Below are positions 46,227-54,778 of a DNA stretch of 64,000 nucleotides, piece by piece; the stretch's first letter is position 1, and each line of letters opens with the position of its first letter. This DNA comes from Mucilaginibacter geliditolerans. Its GTDB lineage: Bacteria > Bacteroidota > Bacteroidia > Sphingobacteriales > Sphingobacteriaceae. The stretch is from assembly GCF_014200495.1 (NCBI RefSeq), contig NZ_JACHBY010000002.1, positions 372,001 to 436,000 on the forward strand. The letters run 5' to 3'. The position numbers were made by a program, and so were the translations under genes. The notes beneath the pieces were generated by a model. That model was not told the DNA's origin. It made no database searches and saw nothing but the letters and a program-made list of their open reading frames with translations.

Positions 46227-47084
46227 ATGCCGCAAAAAATAAAATTAACCGAATGCCCGCGCGATGCCATGCAGGGCATTCATGATTTCATCCCCACTGA
46301 AATAAAGGCAGCCTATATTAATTTACTGCTGCAGGTTGGTTTTGACACTATTGATTTCGGAAGCTTTGTATCAGCAAAGGCAATCCCTCAAATGCAGGAT
46401 ACTGCGGAGGTTTTAAAAAAGCTCGACCTTAGCAACACCAAATCCAAACTCCTTGCCATAATAGCCAACTATCGCGGCGCGGAAGAGGCTGCGATACATG
46501 AGGAAATTACTTATCTGGGCTATCCATTTTCTATATCAGAAACATTTCAACTGCGCAATGCAAATACTACTATACTCCAATCATTTGATACCGTACAAAG
46601 GATAAATGAGCTGTCATCATCCAAAAACAAACAATTACTGGTGTATCTATCAATGGGCTTCGGTAACCCTTACGGGGATGAATGGAATATAGATATTATT
46701 CAGTATTGGACAGAAAAGCTGGTTAACGAGGGTATTAAGATCATCGCATTATCTGATACCGTGGGCGTTGCAACCGCTGAACAGGTAAGTGACATCTACC
46801 CAAAATTAACAAACAGTTTCCCATCAACAGAATTTGGCCTGCATCTGCATGCCACACCCAATAACTGGCACTCAAAAATTGAGGCCGCCTATAAAAGCGA
46901 TTGTACTCGTTTTGATAGCGCACTGAAAGGCTACGGTGGCTGCCCCATGGCCGCAGATGAGCTCACAGGCAATATTGCCACCGAAAACTTGGTCAACTAT
47001 CTCCAATCGCAAAACGAGCCCCTGGAGCTTAATTTCGACAAACTAAGGGAAGCGCTGGAGTATTCTTCCACTGTCTTTTTGTAG
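46227..47084 (+). CDS. Hydroxymethylglutaryl-CoA lyase
   Basis: This 285-aa TIM-barrel enzyme cleaves HMG-CoA to acetyl-CoA and acetoacetate in leucine or ketone-body metabolism. The catalytic RD pair lies in ECPRDAMQGIHDF (residues 9-21), FGSFVSAKAIPQM carries the substrate loop, and the family motif with the catalytic Cys appears as GYGGCPMAADELTGNIATE. HLHATPN carries metal-binding His residues. The closest alternatives are related pyruvate carboxyltransferase-family enzymes, but the RDxxQ and GGCP motifs favour HMG-CoA lyase. Confidence 0.88.
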   Translation: MPQKIKLTECPRDAMQGIHDFIPTEIKAAYINLLLQVGFDTIDFGSFVSAKAIPQMQDTAEVLKKLDLSNTKSKLLAIIANYRGAEEAAIHEEITYLGYPFSISETFQLRNANTTILQSFDTVQRINELSSSKNKQLLVYLSMGFGNPYGDEWNIDIIQYWTEKLVNEGIKIIALSDTVGVATAEQVSDIYPKLTNSFPSTEFGLHLHATPNNWHSKIEAAYKSDCTRFDSALKGYGGCPMAADELTGNIATENLVNYLQSQNEPLELNFDKLREALEYSSTVFL

Positions 47085-47090
47085 ATTGGA

Positions 47091-47207
47091 GTCAAGATGC
47101 AAGAATCAGGAAGCTGCATTTTTCTTCCTTACTCTCGATTCTTAACTCTTGACTCTTGATTCCCGACTCTTTCCACTCCTGTCTTGATTCCTGATTCTTA
47201 ACTCTTG
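47091..47207. repeat. Repetitive intergenic DNA upstream of rnpB
   Basis: Words of the kind GATTC and CTCTTG recur here. A 15-bp direct repeat, GATTCTTAACTCTTG, occurs at 47137-47151 and 47193-47207, and the segment near 47091-47112 is an imperfect inverted match to 47189-47210. It resembles an intergenic repeat inserted between HMG-CoA lyase and rnpB. Confidence 0.6.
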
Positions 47208-47218
47208 CTTCTAATACG

Positions 47219-47226
47219 TATCTTTG
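47219..47226 (+). promoter_or_regulatory. -7-like element of rnpB
   Basis: TATCTTTG fits TAnnTTTG and lies just before the expected 5' end of the RNA. The same octamer precedes the polysaccharide export gene at 60677. Confidence 0.55.
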
Positions 47227-47231
47227 CCATT

Positions 47232-47625
47232 GCAAAACGTTCTATCGCTCACGGCCAAACCGCGAGAGGAAAGTCCGGGCAACATAGAGTATCCTGCTTC
47301 CTAACGGGAAGGCGCCGGCAGCCGGCGACAGCAAGTGCCACAGAGAATATACCGCCTGTGATTTATCATGGGTAAGGGTGAAAACGTGAGGTAAGAGCTC
47401 ACGGCTTTTCCGGGCGACCGGGATCGCGGTAAACCTCAGGAGTTGAAAAACCAAATAGGTCCTGAATCGGAAGTTACTCGCTTTTGATTGTTTGCCACTG
47501 GCAAATGATCGTCAGGATGGGTAGGTTGCTTGAACCTGTCAGCAATGGCAGGGCCAGATTAATGATAGAAACCGCCCTTCAACCGGCGGAACAGAACCCG
47601 GCTTACAGCTTTGCTGCTGAAAAAA
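47232..47625 (+). ncRNA. rnpB: RNase P RNA component
   Basis: This is the catalytic RNA of RNase P, which matures tRNA 5' ends. The diagnostic bacterial core segments are clear: GAGAGGAAAGTCCGGGC near the 5' end (47264-47280) and ACAGAACCCGGCTTA near the 3' end (47591-47605), which pair in the universal core. GACAGCAAGTGCCACAGAG and the GGTAAACCTC-type segments lie between. The ends are approximate to within about 10 bp. A terminator follows. Confidence 0.93.
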
Positions 47626-47628
47626 ACA

Positions 47629-47662
47629 CCCCTCTCTGGTAAAACAGAAAGGGGTTATTTTT
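47629..47662 (+). terminator. Terminator of rnpB
   Basis: CCCCTCTCTG pairs with CAGAAAGGGG (one mismatch) around a short loop, followed by TTATTTTTTG. It lies just after the 3' end of the RNA. Confidence 0.8.
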
Positions 47663-47702
47663 TGTATATAGGTGGAGTGTTTATTTTTCTATACAAATCT
47701 TA

Positions 47703-47710
47703 TATATTTG
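47703..47710 (+). promoter_or_regulatory. -7-like element of the NtrC-type regulator
   Basis: TATATTTG fits TAnnTTTG and lies 44 bp before the ATG at 47755. Confidence 0.45.
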
Positions 47711-47754
47711 AGCACCTAAAACTCATTACTTTTTTGAAAAACACAGCAGAAACA

Positions 47755-49134
47755 ATGGCAAAAATCTTAATTATTGATGATGAACGTGCTATCAGAAGCA
47801 CATTGCGGGAGATATTAGAATATGAAGATTACCAGGTTGAGGATATTGACAACGGGCAGGATGGCTTAGAGCTGATAACCAAAAACGATTATGACCTAGT
47901 GCTTTGCGATATTAAAATGAACCGGATGGATGGCATGGAAGTGCTTACCGAAGGTTTAGCCCTAAAACCGGATCTGCCATTTATCATGATCTCGGGTCAT
48001 GGTACTGTTGAAACAGCTGTTGAAGCCAGTCGTAAGGGGGCTTTCGATTTTATATCAAAACCACCAGATCTGAACCGCCTTTTAATTACCGTACGTAACG
48101 CGCTCGACCGCGGAAGTTTGGTTGTTGAAACCAAAGTATTAAAGCGCAAGGTTTCAAAAGTGCGCCCAATATTGGGCAACTCACAGGCTATAGCAAAAAT
48201 TAAGGAAACCATTGATCGCGTTGCCCCTACTGATGCCCGCGTTTTAGTTACCGGTGCCAATGGTAGCGGTAAAGAACTGGTTGCACGCTGGCTGCATGAA
48301 AAATCAAACCGATCAAACGCCCCTTTAATTGAGGTTAATTGCGCCGCCATACCATCTGAACTGATTGAGAGTGAGCTATTCGGTCACGAAAAAGGCTCAT
48401 TTACATCGGCTGTAAAGCAACGTATTGGCAAATTCGAATCAGCCAATGGCGGTACTTTATTTTTGGATGAGATAGGTGATATGAGCCACTCAGCGCAAGC
48501 TAAGGTATTACGTGCACTACAGGAAAGCAAAATAACCCGTGTAGGCGGCGAAAAAGAAATTGAGGTTGATGTACGCGTAGTAGCCGCTACAAATAAAGAC
48601 CTGCTGAAAGAAATTGAAGCCGGTAATTTCCGTATGGACCTTTACCACCGTTTAAGTGTGATCCTGATCCATGTACCGCCATTAACTGAGCGCAGGGATG
48701 ATATTACCTTGCTTACCCAGAATTTCTTGGATGAGATATGCAATGAATATGGCATGCCGGTTAAAAAGATCTCGGATGCAGCCCTTGAGGCCCTTAAAGC
48801 ATTGCCGTGGACAGGTAACATACGCGAACTGCGCAACATGGTTGAGCGTTTAATCATTTTGAGCGATAAAACCATTACCGACGCCGATGTTAAAGCATTC
48901 GCTAACCCATCAGCGCCAGCCCCGGCTTCATCAAATGATTCATCATCAAGCCAAACTGATTTTAACCAGTTCAAAAACTTCCAAGAGTACAAAGATTTTG
49001 CTGAACGCGAATACATCAAATTCAAGCTGGAAAAAAACAACTGGAACGTTTCAAAAACTGCTGATGATATCGATATACAACGCAGCCACCTGTACAGTAA
49101 AATTGAAAAGTACGGTTTGAAACGCGGGGAGTAA
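47755..49134 (+). CDS. Sigma-54-dependent response regulator (NtrC type)
   Basis: This 459-aa regulator has a receiver domain (KILIIDDERAIRST, phosphoryl Asp in LVLCDIKMNRMDG, Lys in ISKPPDL), an AAA+ domain and a C-terminal Fis-type DNA-binding helix-turn-helix. The AAA+ domain shows VTGANGSGKELVARWLH (Walker A variant), ESELFGHEKGSFTSA (the GAFTGA loop reads GSFTSA), GTLFLDEIGDM and FRMDLYHRLSVILIHVPPL. The frame is open from 47611; the ATG at 47755 starts the receiver. No histidine kinase is adjacent. The GAFTGA variation bears on whether it still activates sigma-54. Confidence 0.93.
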   Translation: MAKILIIDDERAIRSTLREILEYEDYQVEDIDNGQDGLELITKNDYDLVLCDIKMNRMDGMEVLTEGLALKPDLPFIMISGHGTVETAVEASRKGAFDFISKPPDLNRLLITVRNALDRGSLVVETKVLKRKVSKVRPILGNSQAIAKIKETIDRVAPTDARVLVTGANGSGKELVARWLHEKSNRSNAPLIEVNCAAIPSELIESELFGHEKGSFTSAVKQRIGKFESANGGTLFLDEIGDMSHSAQAKVLRALQESKITRVGGEKEIEVDVRVVAATNKDLLKEIEAGNFRMDLYHRLSVILIHVPPLTERRDDITLLTQNFLDEICNEYGMPVKKISDAALEALKALPWTGNIRELRNMVERLIILSDKTITDADVKAFANPSAPAPASSNDSSSSQTDFNQFKNFQEYKDFAEREYIKFKLEKNNWNVSKTADDIDIQRSHLYSKIEKYGLKRGE

Positions 49135-49158
49135 TTTTAAAAGCGCATTAATATAAAA

Positions 49159-49250
49159 GCGTCATTGCGAGGAGTGAAACGACAAAGCAATCCCCGACTG
49201 TACAGAGCCGCTCTGTAGGTCGGGGATTGCTTCGTACCTCGCAATGACGC
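49159..49250. repeat. GCGTCATTGCGAGG inverted repeat, copy 2
   Basis: This copy fills most of the gap between the convergent regulator and msrA. The arms (AAAGCGTCATTGCGAGG and complement, extendable to 49156-49253) match those of copies 1 and 3. A second arm block, CAATCCCCGAC / GTCGGGGATTG, closes the hairpin, and an inner CAGAGCCGCTCTG palindrome is also visible. Confidence 0.9.
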
Positions 49251-49272
49251 TTTGATTTTATATATTAGTTTC

Positions 49273-49917
49273 CTAACTAAACTCCGGCTTCAAAGCCCCT
49301 TTCTCCATCTTCCTCATCTTCTCAACCTTAGGAACTGATACGCCTTGTATGTAAGGGTTATCCTGGTGTAGTTTGTAATAGTTCTGATGATATTTTTCAG
49401 CCGGGTAAAATACTTTAAATGGTGCAACCTCTGTAACTATCGGCGCAGAGCCATAATATTTGGATGCGTTAATACTTTTTATAGTGTTTTCTATAATCTC
49501 CTTTTCTTCAGGTGTGCGATAAAAAGCTATTGAACGGTAACTGGTACCGTGATCCGGGCCCTGGTAGTTAAGTTCGGTTGGGTTGTGGGCGTAAAAGAAT
49601 GCCTCAACCAATTTTGCATAGCTGATCACTTTAGGATCATAATAAACCTGTACACTTTCGGCATGGCCGGTATTATCCGAGCATACTTCCTCATACGTTG
49701 GTCGTGGCGCGTTACCACCTGAATAACCGGCAACCACCTGGCTAACGCCCTTAAGTTCAGACATGGCTTCACTGCTGGCCCAAAAACACCCGGCAGCAAA
49801 ATCAGCAACTTTCTCTCCTGGCTTAGGTTGTGGTAAACTAGCAAACGAATTGGATTGTCCCTGAGCGCAGCCCGCAAATAACAACAGGCAGGCTATATAT
49901 AACATGGATCTTTTCAT
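49273..49917 (-). CDS. msrA: Peptide-methionine (S)-S-oxide reductase, lipoprotein form
   Basis: This 214-aa enzyme reduces methionine-S-sulfoxide in oxidised proteins. The catalytic motif is GCFWASSEA (nucleophile Cys about residue 43), followed by VVAGYSGG and EVCSDNTGHAESVQVYYDP. The N-terminus is a lipoprotein signal (LLLFAGCAQGQ), so the enzyme is likely anchored in the envelope, facing the periplasm, where it would protect secreted proteins. There is no MsrB domain. Confidence 0.93.
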   Translation of the reverse strand: MKRSMLYIACLLLFAGCAQGQSNSFASLPQPKPGEKVADFAAGCFWASSEAMSELKGVSQVVAGYSGGNAPRPTYEEVCSDNTGHAESVQVYYDPKVISYAKLVEAFFYAHNPTELNYQGPDHGTSYRSIAFYRTPEEKEIIENTIKSINASKYYGSAPIVTEVAPFKVFYPAEKYHQNYYKLHQDNPYIQGVSVPKVEKMRKMEKGALKPEFS

Positions 49918-49983
49918 AAATATTTACTTTTTAAACAATATACGCACGCCAGAGTTCAGCGGTTGTCATTGAGCGGTAATATA

Positions 49984-50232
49984 TTATGAACGCTGGTTTC
50001 TGAGCGAAGTTTTAACCATGGTGATTATGCTTTGTAAGCCGTTCGTTTTGATCTCATACACAGTTGACAACAACATGCCTAACTTCCCGGGAGGGAAACC
50101 ACCTTTGCCATGCATCCACTCCAAATAAGAGATGGGCATATCACATATCAAAGTGCCTTTGTATTTGCCAAAGGGCATTTTGGTTTGTACAATTTCAATC
50201 AGGATCTTAGAATCGGGCTGAGCGCTTTCCAT
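49984..50232 (-). CDS. DUF3820 family small protein
   Basis: This 82-aa protein has KMPFGKYKGTLICDMPISYLEWM, the characteristic core of DUF3820, a small domain related to parts of exonuclease-type proteins. No catalytic residues are apparent. It is cytosolic and stands alone between msrA and the divergent aldo/keto reductase. Function unknown. Confidence 0.75.
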   Translation of the reverse strand: MESAQPDSKILIEIVQTKMPFGKYKGTLICDMPISYLEWMHGKGGFPPGKLGMLLSTVYEIKTNGLQSIITMVKTSLRNQRS

Positions 50233-50335
50233 GCTGTAAAGATAATCGGGTTATGCTAATTTACACTGCCTTTACAAACACAAAAAAACAAAGGCTGTTA
50301 TTTGTGTACATCATAACACTTATTTGTAAAACCTC

Positions 50336-51286
50336 ATGGAAAAAAGAGAGCTCGGAAAATCAGGAATAAAAGTTAACCCAATAGCCTTCGGCGGCAATGT
50401 TTTTGGCTGGACCATTGATGAAAAAACATCATTCGAACTGCTTGATGCTTTTACGGATGCAGGTCTGGATTTTATTGATACCGCCGATGTATATTCGGCA
50501 TGGGCTCCGGGCAACAAAGGCGGTGAATCGGAAACCATTATAGGCAACTGGCTTAAAAAAAGCGGTAAGCGTGATAAAGTAGCTATCGCCACAAAAGTTG
50601 GCAAGCCAATGGGAGCGGGTAAAAAAGGATTATCAAAAACTTACATCACCCAGGCGGTTGAAGATTCGTTAAAACGATTGAAAACTGATTATATCGACCT
50701 TTATCAATCCCATGATGATGATAAAGATACACCGTTAACCGAAACACTATCAGTTTATACTGCCCTGATAAAACAAGGTAAAGTAAGAGCTATAGGCGCA
50801 TCAAACTACACTGCCGACAGGCTCGCACAAGCTTTGGAAATAAGCGAAACCACCGGCCTTGCAGCCTATCAAAGTCTGCAGCCTGAATATAATTTATATG
50901 ACCGTGAAGGTTATGAAAAGGCATTGGAAGGCGTTTGCAGGGAATATGGACTGGGTGTGATCAACTACTATTCATTAGCCAGTGGTTTCCTCACAGGCAA
51001 ATACCGTTCGCTGGATGACCTGTCAAAAAGCCCGCGTGGGCAAGGTGTTAAAAGATACCTTGATGATCGTGGTTTCAGGATATTAAAAGCATTGGATGAA
51101 GTTGCTGCCGAATATAAAAGTACACCTGCAAGCGTGGCATTAGCATGGAATATTGCACATCCCGGTATAACTGCACCAATTGCCAGCGCTACCAGTATCA
51201 AACAGCTAAAATCAATTATTGACGCTACACAGCTTAACCTAGGTGCCGATGATATTAAGTTGCTGAATGAGGCCAGTGAATATTAG
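50336..51286 (+). CDS. Aldo/keto reductase
   Basis: This 316-aa NADPH-dependent reductase has the (beta/alpha)8 AKR pattern. It starts with MEKRELGKSGIKVNPIAFGG and has DTADVYSAWAPGNKGGESE (catalytic Asp/Tyr), the catalytic Lys in VAIATKVGKPMG, and the His position SHDD in place of the usual Leu-Asp/His-Asp. The cofactor motif is GITAPIASATSIKQLKS. The substrate is unknown. It is divergent from the DUF3820 gene. Confidence 0.9.
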   Translation: MEKRELGKSGIKVNPIAFGGNVFGWTIDEKTSFELLDAFTDAGLDFIDTADVYSAWAPGNKGGESETIIGNWLKKSGKRDKVAIATKVGKPMGAGKKGLSKTYITQAVEDSLKRLKTDYIDLYQSHDDDKDTPLTETLSVYTALIKQGKVRAIGASNYTADRLAQALEISETTGLAAYQSLQPEYNLYDREGYEKALEGVCREYGLGVINYYSLASGFLTGKYRSLDDLSKSPRGQGVKRYLDDRGFRILKALDEVAAEYKSTPASVALAWNIAHPGITAPIASATSIKQLKSIIDATQLNLGADDIKLLNEASEY

Positions 51287-51344
51287 TAGCTAGGATTTAC
51301 TGGATTTTATTGATTTTCAGGATGTATAAAATCCTGGTTCAAGT

Positions 51345-51905
51345 AAACAACCCCCACCTAAGGTGGGGGCTTTACCTAACCCCTGAAAGGGGGTATTCGT
51401 CAGAACAATTTCAAATCAGTTGTTCCATCCTCTTTTCGCTCTTCTTTCTCCTGATATTTTACATAGTTCTTTACCCGCTCTTCATCTACACCTACTGTAC
51501 TCACAAAATAGCCTCGGCTCCAAAAATGATTACCCCAATACGGTTTCTTGCGTAAACTCGGGTAATTCTTAAACATCATTATCGCTGACTTCCCTTTTAA
51601 GATACCCATAAAATCACTTACACTAAGTTTCGGAGCGATGCTGCAAACCAAGTGAACATGATCAGGCTGAATATTCATCTCCAATATCTCAACCTCTTTC
51701 CAATGACAAATTGCCTGTATCTTATTCTCCAAAGTATCGGCAACTACATCCGTTAATACCCTAAAACGATATTTGGGCGTCCATACAATATGGTACACAC
51801 AATAGTAAAAACTATGGGATAATTTCCTGTATTTCGTCACAGGTACTAATATACCGGTTTCTGGCATAGCCTCCACCCTTAACCTACCGCCGTAGGCGAT
51901 GGTTT
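51345..51905 (-). mobile_element. IS200/IS605-type insertion sequence
   Basis: This compact element carries one transposase gene, on the minus strand. Subterminal hairpins flank the gene: CCCCCACCT-A-AGGTGGGGG at 51351-51369 with a second ACCCC/GGGGGT stem near 51379-51394 on the right-end side, and CCTAC/GTAGG at 51883-51896 on the left-end side. That is the structure expected of the family, which has no terminal inverted repeats. The exact ends are uncertain by some tens of bases. Confidence 0.75.
51400..51876 (-). CDS. IS200/IS605-family transposase TnpA
   Basis: This 158-aa Y1 transposase cuts and joins single-stranded DNA at the element ends. The HUH motif lies in QPDHVHLVCSI (His73 and His75), and the catalytic Tyr is in VKNYVKYQEKE (about Tyr138). 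SFYYCVYHIVWTPKYRFRVL is the typical N-terminal strand. There is no TnpB gene here, so it is of the IS200 kind. The start could also be at the Met4 codon (51867). It looks intact and may be active. Confidence 0.93.
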   Translation of the reverse strand: MEAMPETGILVPVTKYRKLSHSFYYCVYHIVWTPKYRFRVLTDVVADTLENKIQAICHWKEVEILEMNIQPDHVHLVCSIAPKLSVSDFMGILKGKSAIMMFKNYPSLRKKPYWGNHFWSRGYFVSTVGVDEERVKNYVKYQEKEERKEDGTTDLKLF

Positions 51906-51920
51906 AGTCATTAGAATAAA

Positions 51921-51950
51921 AAAAGCCATCCGTATAAACGGATGGCTTTT
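51921..51950 (-). terminator. Terminator of the secreted Asn/Gln/Gly-rich protein gene
   Basis: The perfect 13-bp stem AAAAGCCATCCGT / ACGGATGGCTTTT with a 4-nt loop reads into a T run on the minus strand. It lies just 3' of the gene ending at 51976. Confidence 0.9.
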
Positions 51951-51975
51951 GACATATATATTGAGGTGGTTATAT

Positions 51976-52653
51976 TTAAAATCTTCTTCTGCCAAAATCA
52001 TGGTTTCTGTCGTTTTGAGCAACACGTTGCTGATCGCCTCCTCTGTTACCACGGTTTTGATCTTGGTTATATTGCTGGCCACTGTTATTACCCCTGTTAT
52101 CACGGTTTTGATTCTGGTTATAGCTGTTTTGATTCCTGTTATCAAAATGCTGAGCATATCCACCGCGATTATCAAAATGTTGGTCGCCACCGTTAAAATG
52201 GTTGGCATAGCCCCCCTGGAAATGATCGTCCCTGTGTGCCCATTGGTAATTTACGCCATGGTACCTATTCATGTAGAGATCATTGTGTAAGTATGGGCGT
52301 GGTGAACGCACTTCAAACCTGCGGGCGTGCATCCAATCATAGCTACGATATTCGCCGGGTAAGTAAGCTGCAGAGATCCAGTTATCGCCATCGTTATAAT
52401 AGTAGCATTGCTGTGCAACGTTGTAATAAGCGTTTACATCTGGTAAATAATAGTAATCGTCATCGCTATTATAATCAGCAGGTGCGTTATCTGCGTATAC
52501 TACCGGTGCTGGCTGTACATCTACAACAGCTGGGTGTACATATATATGGTGTGGGAATAAATTTATACCTAAATGAATCCTTATTTGTGCATTGGCAGTG
52601 TTGTAAAATAAACCGCTTATTGCTATTGCTGATAATAAAACTAACTTTTTCAT
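51976..52653 (-). CDS. Secreted low-complexity protein
   Basis: I do not recognise this 225-aa protein. It has a signal peptide (KKLVLLSAIAISGLFYNTANAQ, cut near residue 22). The mature part starts with a His/Pro/Tyr-rich region including YYYLPDVNAYYNVAQQCYYYNDGDNW. The tail from about residue 140 is rich in Asn, Gln, Gly, Arg and Asp, with repeats such as NQNRDNRG and NQDQNRGNRGG. The terminal RRRF has no known sorting role. It is probably an envelope or extracellular protein; the central Tyr-rich block resembles proteins I have seen annotated as hypothetical in Bacteroidota. Confidence 0.7.
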   Translation of the reverse strand: MKKLVLLSAIAISGLFYNTANAQIRIHLGINLFPHHIYVHPAVVDVQPAPVVYADNAPADYNSDDDYYYLPDVNAYYNVAQQCYYYNDGDNWISAAYLPGEYRSYDWMHARRFEVRSPRPYLHNDLYMNRYHGVNYQWAHRDDHFQGGYANHFNGGDQHFDNRGGYAQHFDNRNQNSYNQNQNRDNRGNNSGQQYNQDQNRGNRGGDQQRVAQNDRNHDFGRRRF

Positions 52654-52910
52654 GGTGTTTTAAATTTTATATAGTTAGGACTATACCATTTTTAAAAAGT
52701 TTAATCAGAATAATAATTTTATATAGATAATAAGCATCATTATAGAATAATATTCTGAATAATAAACAATTAACAAAACATTGTATTAAATTATTACTTA
52801 TCACTATAAGTATCAGATTTATAAATTGTAACAATAATGTATTTTATTAAACAGAAGCTTTGATTTACTTGTAATTACATTAATTTTAGTCCACCAATCC
52901 TCCTGTCGTT

Positions 52911-54197
52911 ATGAAAACAAATAGCTTATTCTCATTAGTTATGCCTTTAGCCCTCATTCCGGCTTTGGTACTAACTAACCCGGTAGTAAACAAAAAAACT
53001 GTTACCCATACTAAAACCGCAACTGCTCCTGCCGGGCTTACACTGCCAACCGGTTTTGAAGCCACCGTAATAGCTGATAACTTAGGGCAAGCCCGGCATT
53101 TGGCTATTACACCTCAAAATGATATCTATGTAAAGCTTAATCATTTTAAAACGGGAAAAGGTATTCTGTTCCTGCACCAAAATGGTGATAAATCCACAGT
53201 AGCCAATAGCTTTGGCAACTATGGTGGTACCGGCATGTATATTAAAGATGGCTATTTATATGCATCATCCGATGAAGACGTTTACCGCTATAAATTAAAT
53301 GCCAAAAGCGAAGTTATAAATCCTGATGCGCCTGAAAAGATTATATCCGGTTTATTAAACCGCCGCGAGCATGAGTCGAAATCAATTGTGTTGGATAACG
53401 ATGGCAATATATACGTAAATGTTGGTGCATATTCTAACTCTTGCCAGGTTAAGGACAGGCAAAAAGGTTCAATGGGCAGGCCGGGTTGCCCTATATTGGA
53501 TTCAGCAGGTGGCATATGGCAATTTAAGGCCGATAAGCTCGATCAGCATTATGGCGATGGCGTACATTACGCGAAAGGCATAAGGAACACGGTAGGTCTC
53601 GACTGGAACCAGCAGAACAACCAACTATTTATTATGCAGCATGGCCGCGATCAGCTGCACGATCTATTCCCTGACCTGTATACCGTGCAGCAATCAGCCG
53701 TTGAGCCTGCCGAATGCTTATATGCATTGAAAAAAGGCGATGATGCCGGATGGCCCTACATTTATTACGATCAGGAAAGACATGAAAAAATCCTGGCGCC
53801 TGAATATGGGGGCGATAGCAAAAAAACTGCTGGCGAAGGCACTATTGATCCTGCTGTAGCATTCCCGGGTCACCTGGCACCTAACGGCTTATTATTTTAT
53901 ACCGGCAACCAGTTCCCTGAACGTTATAAGAATGGCGCTTTCATCGCGTTCCATGGTTCGTGGAACCGTGCACCTGAACCTCAGGCGGGTTACTTCGTGG
54001 TATTCCAACCATTTAAAGATGGCAAACCTGATGGCAAATGGGAAGTATTTGCTGATGGCTTTGCAGGTACACAAGCGCAAAAAGAATCTGGCCGTGCCGA
54101 GCACCGCCCATGTGGCTTAGCACAAGGGCCCGATGGTGCGCTATATGTGAGTGATGATTCAAAAGGAACTATTTACAAGATCACCTACAAAAAATAA
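52911..54197 (+). CDS. PQQ-type sugar dehydrogenase / sorbosone dehydrogenase-like protein
   Basis: This 428-aa secreted protein has a signal-like N-terminus and a beta-propeller with LPTGFEATVIADNLGQARHLAI, GIRNTVGLDWNQQNNQLFIMQHGRDQLHDLFPD, and HRPCGLAQGPDGALYVSDDSKGTIYKI. These are the soluble glucose/sorbosone dehydrogenase repeats. It oxidises a sugar or sugar-like compound in the periplasm, passing electrons to a cytochrome. A c-type cytochrome gene follows 3 bp after it. The substrate is unknown. Confidence 0.85.
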   Translation: MKTNSLFSLVMPLALIPALVLTNPVVNKKTVTHTKTATAPAGLTLPTGFEATVIADNLGQARHLAITPQNDIYVKLNHFKTGKGILFLHQNGDKSTVANSFGNYGGTGMYIKDGYLYASSDEDVYRYKLNAKSEVINPDAPEKIISGLLNRREHESKSIVLDNDGNIYVNVGAYSNSCQVKDRQKGSMGRPGCPILDSAGGIWQFKADKLDQHYGDGVHYAKGIRNTVGLDWNQQNNQLFIMQHGRDQLHDLFPDLYTVQQSAVEPAECLYALKKGDDAGWPYIYYDQERHEKILAPEYGGDSKKTAGEGTIDPAVAFPGHLAPNGLLFYTGNQFPERYKNGAFIAFHGSWNRAPEPQAGYFVVFQPFKDGKPDGKWEVFADGFAGTQAQKESGRAEHRPCGLAQGPDGALYVSDDSKGTIYKITYKK

Positions 54198-54200
54198 TAC

Positions 54201-54650
54201 ATGAGCACTAAAAGAACCGCTATTTTCCTGTCCCTTATTATAATGTTGTTTTCGCTGGGTTCATATGCACAAACCAAGCATAAAAGTTCAACGCATATAA
54301 GTTTGGCAACATCAATAGCCAATGGCAAGAATATCTATATTCAAAACTGCGCAAGCTGCCACCAGACCGATGGTGGCGGCGCTGGCAATATGAACCCGCC
54401 TTTAATAAAGACCACCTATGTTTTAGGTAATAAAACCACGCTGATAAAGATCATATTGAATGGCTTCAGCGACAATGTAGAGATCAACGGGCAAACCTAC
54501 CAAAACACCATGGCCTCGCATGATTTTTTAAAAGATCAGGAAATTGCCGATGTGCTTACCTATGTACGTAACAGCTTCACCAACAAAGCCAGCGCTGTTA
54601 CAGCATCGCAGGTGAAGACGGTGAGAGCGAATAATAAGCCGGCGAAGTAG
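54201..54650 (+). CDS. Class I c-type cytochrome
   Basis: This 149-aa periplasmic protein has a signal peptide (MLFSLGSYAQ end, near residue 24) and one haem-binding motif, CASCH, at about residues 51-55. The axial Met lies in NTMASHDFLKD, and the typical IADVLTYVRNSF helix is present. It starts 3 bp after the sugar dehydrogenase, so it most likely takes electrons from it and passes them to the respiratory chain. Confidence 0.92.
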   Translation: MSTKRTAIFLSLIIMLFSLGSYAQTKHKSSTHISLATSIANGKNIYIQNCASCHQTDGGGAGNMNPPLIKTTYVLGNKTTLIKIILNGFSDNVEINGQTYQNTMASHDFLKDQEIADVLTYVRNSFTNKASAVTASQVKTVRANNKPAK

Positions 54651-54661
54651 AATAATTAAAG

Positions 54662-54743
54662 AGGTGTCATGCTGAGCGCTAGTCGAAGCATGAGCGTAGA
54701 GGCCTTTGCCCACATGCTTCGACTAGCGCTCAGCATGACACCT
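54662..54743. repeat. GTCATGCTGAGC long hairpin
   Basis: Perfect 31-bp arms at 54662-54692 and 54713-54743 (core GTCATGCTGAGCGCTAGTCG) enclose a short GC-rich loop. It lies between the cytochrome gene and copy 3 of the GCGTCATTGCGAGG repeat. It could act as a two-way terminator, since T-runs follow on the plus strand. Confidence 0.85.
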
Positions 54744-54778
54744 TTGTTTTTACTTAGCAGCGTCGCTCCAATCTCTAA

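Noticed and set aside
47232..47625. Small ORFs across the rnpB region, such as the minus-strand frame at 47242-47454
   Set aside because: The region is the conserved RNase P RNA with its diagnostic core motifs.
47611..47754. N-terminal extension of the NtrC-type regulator into the rnpB terminator
   Set aside because: The extension translates the 3' end and terminator of rnpB; the receiver domain begins at the ATG at 47755.
51949..52290. Plus-strand ORF of 113 aa with strongly hydrophobic Val/Ile/Thr repeats
   Set aside because: It is the antisense of the Asn/Gln/Gly-rich repeat tail of the secreted protein at 51976-52653; the hydrophobic pattern is what such codons yield on the other strand.
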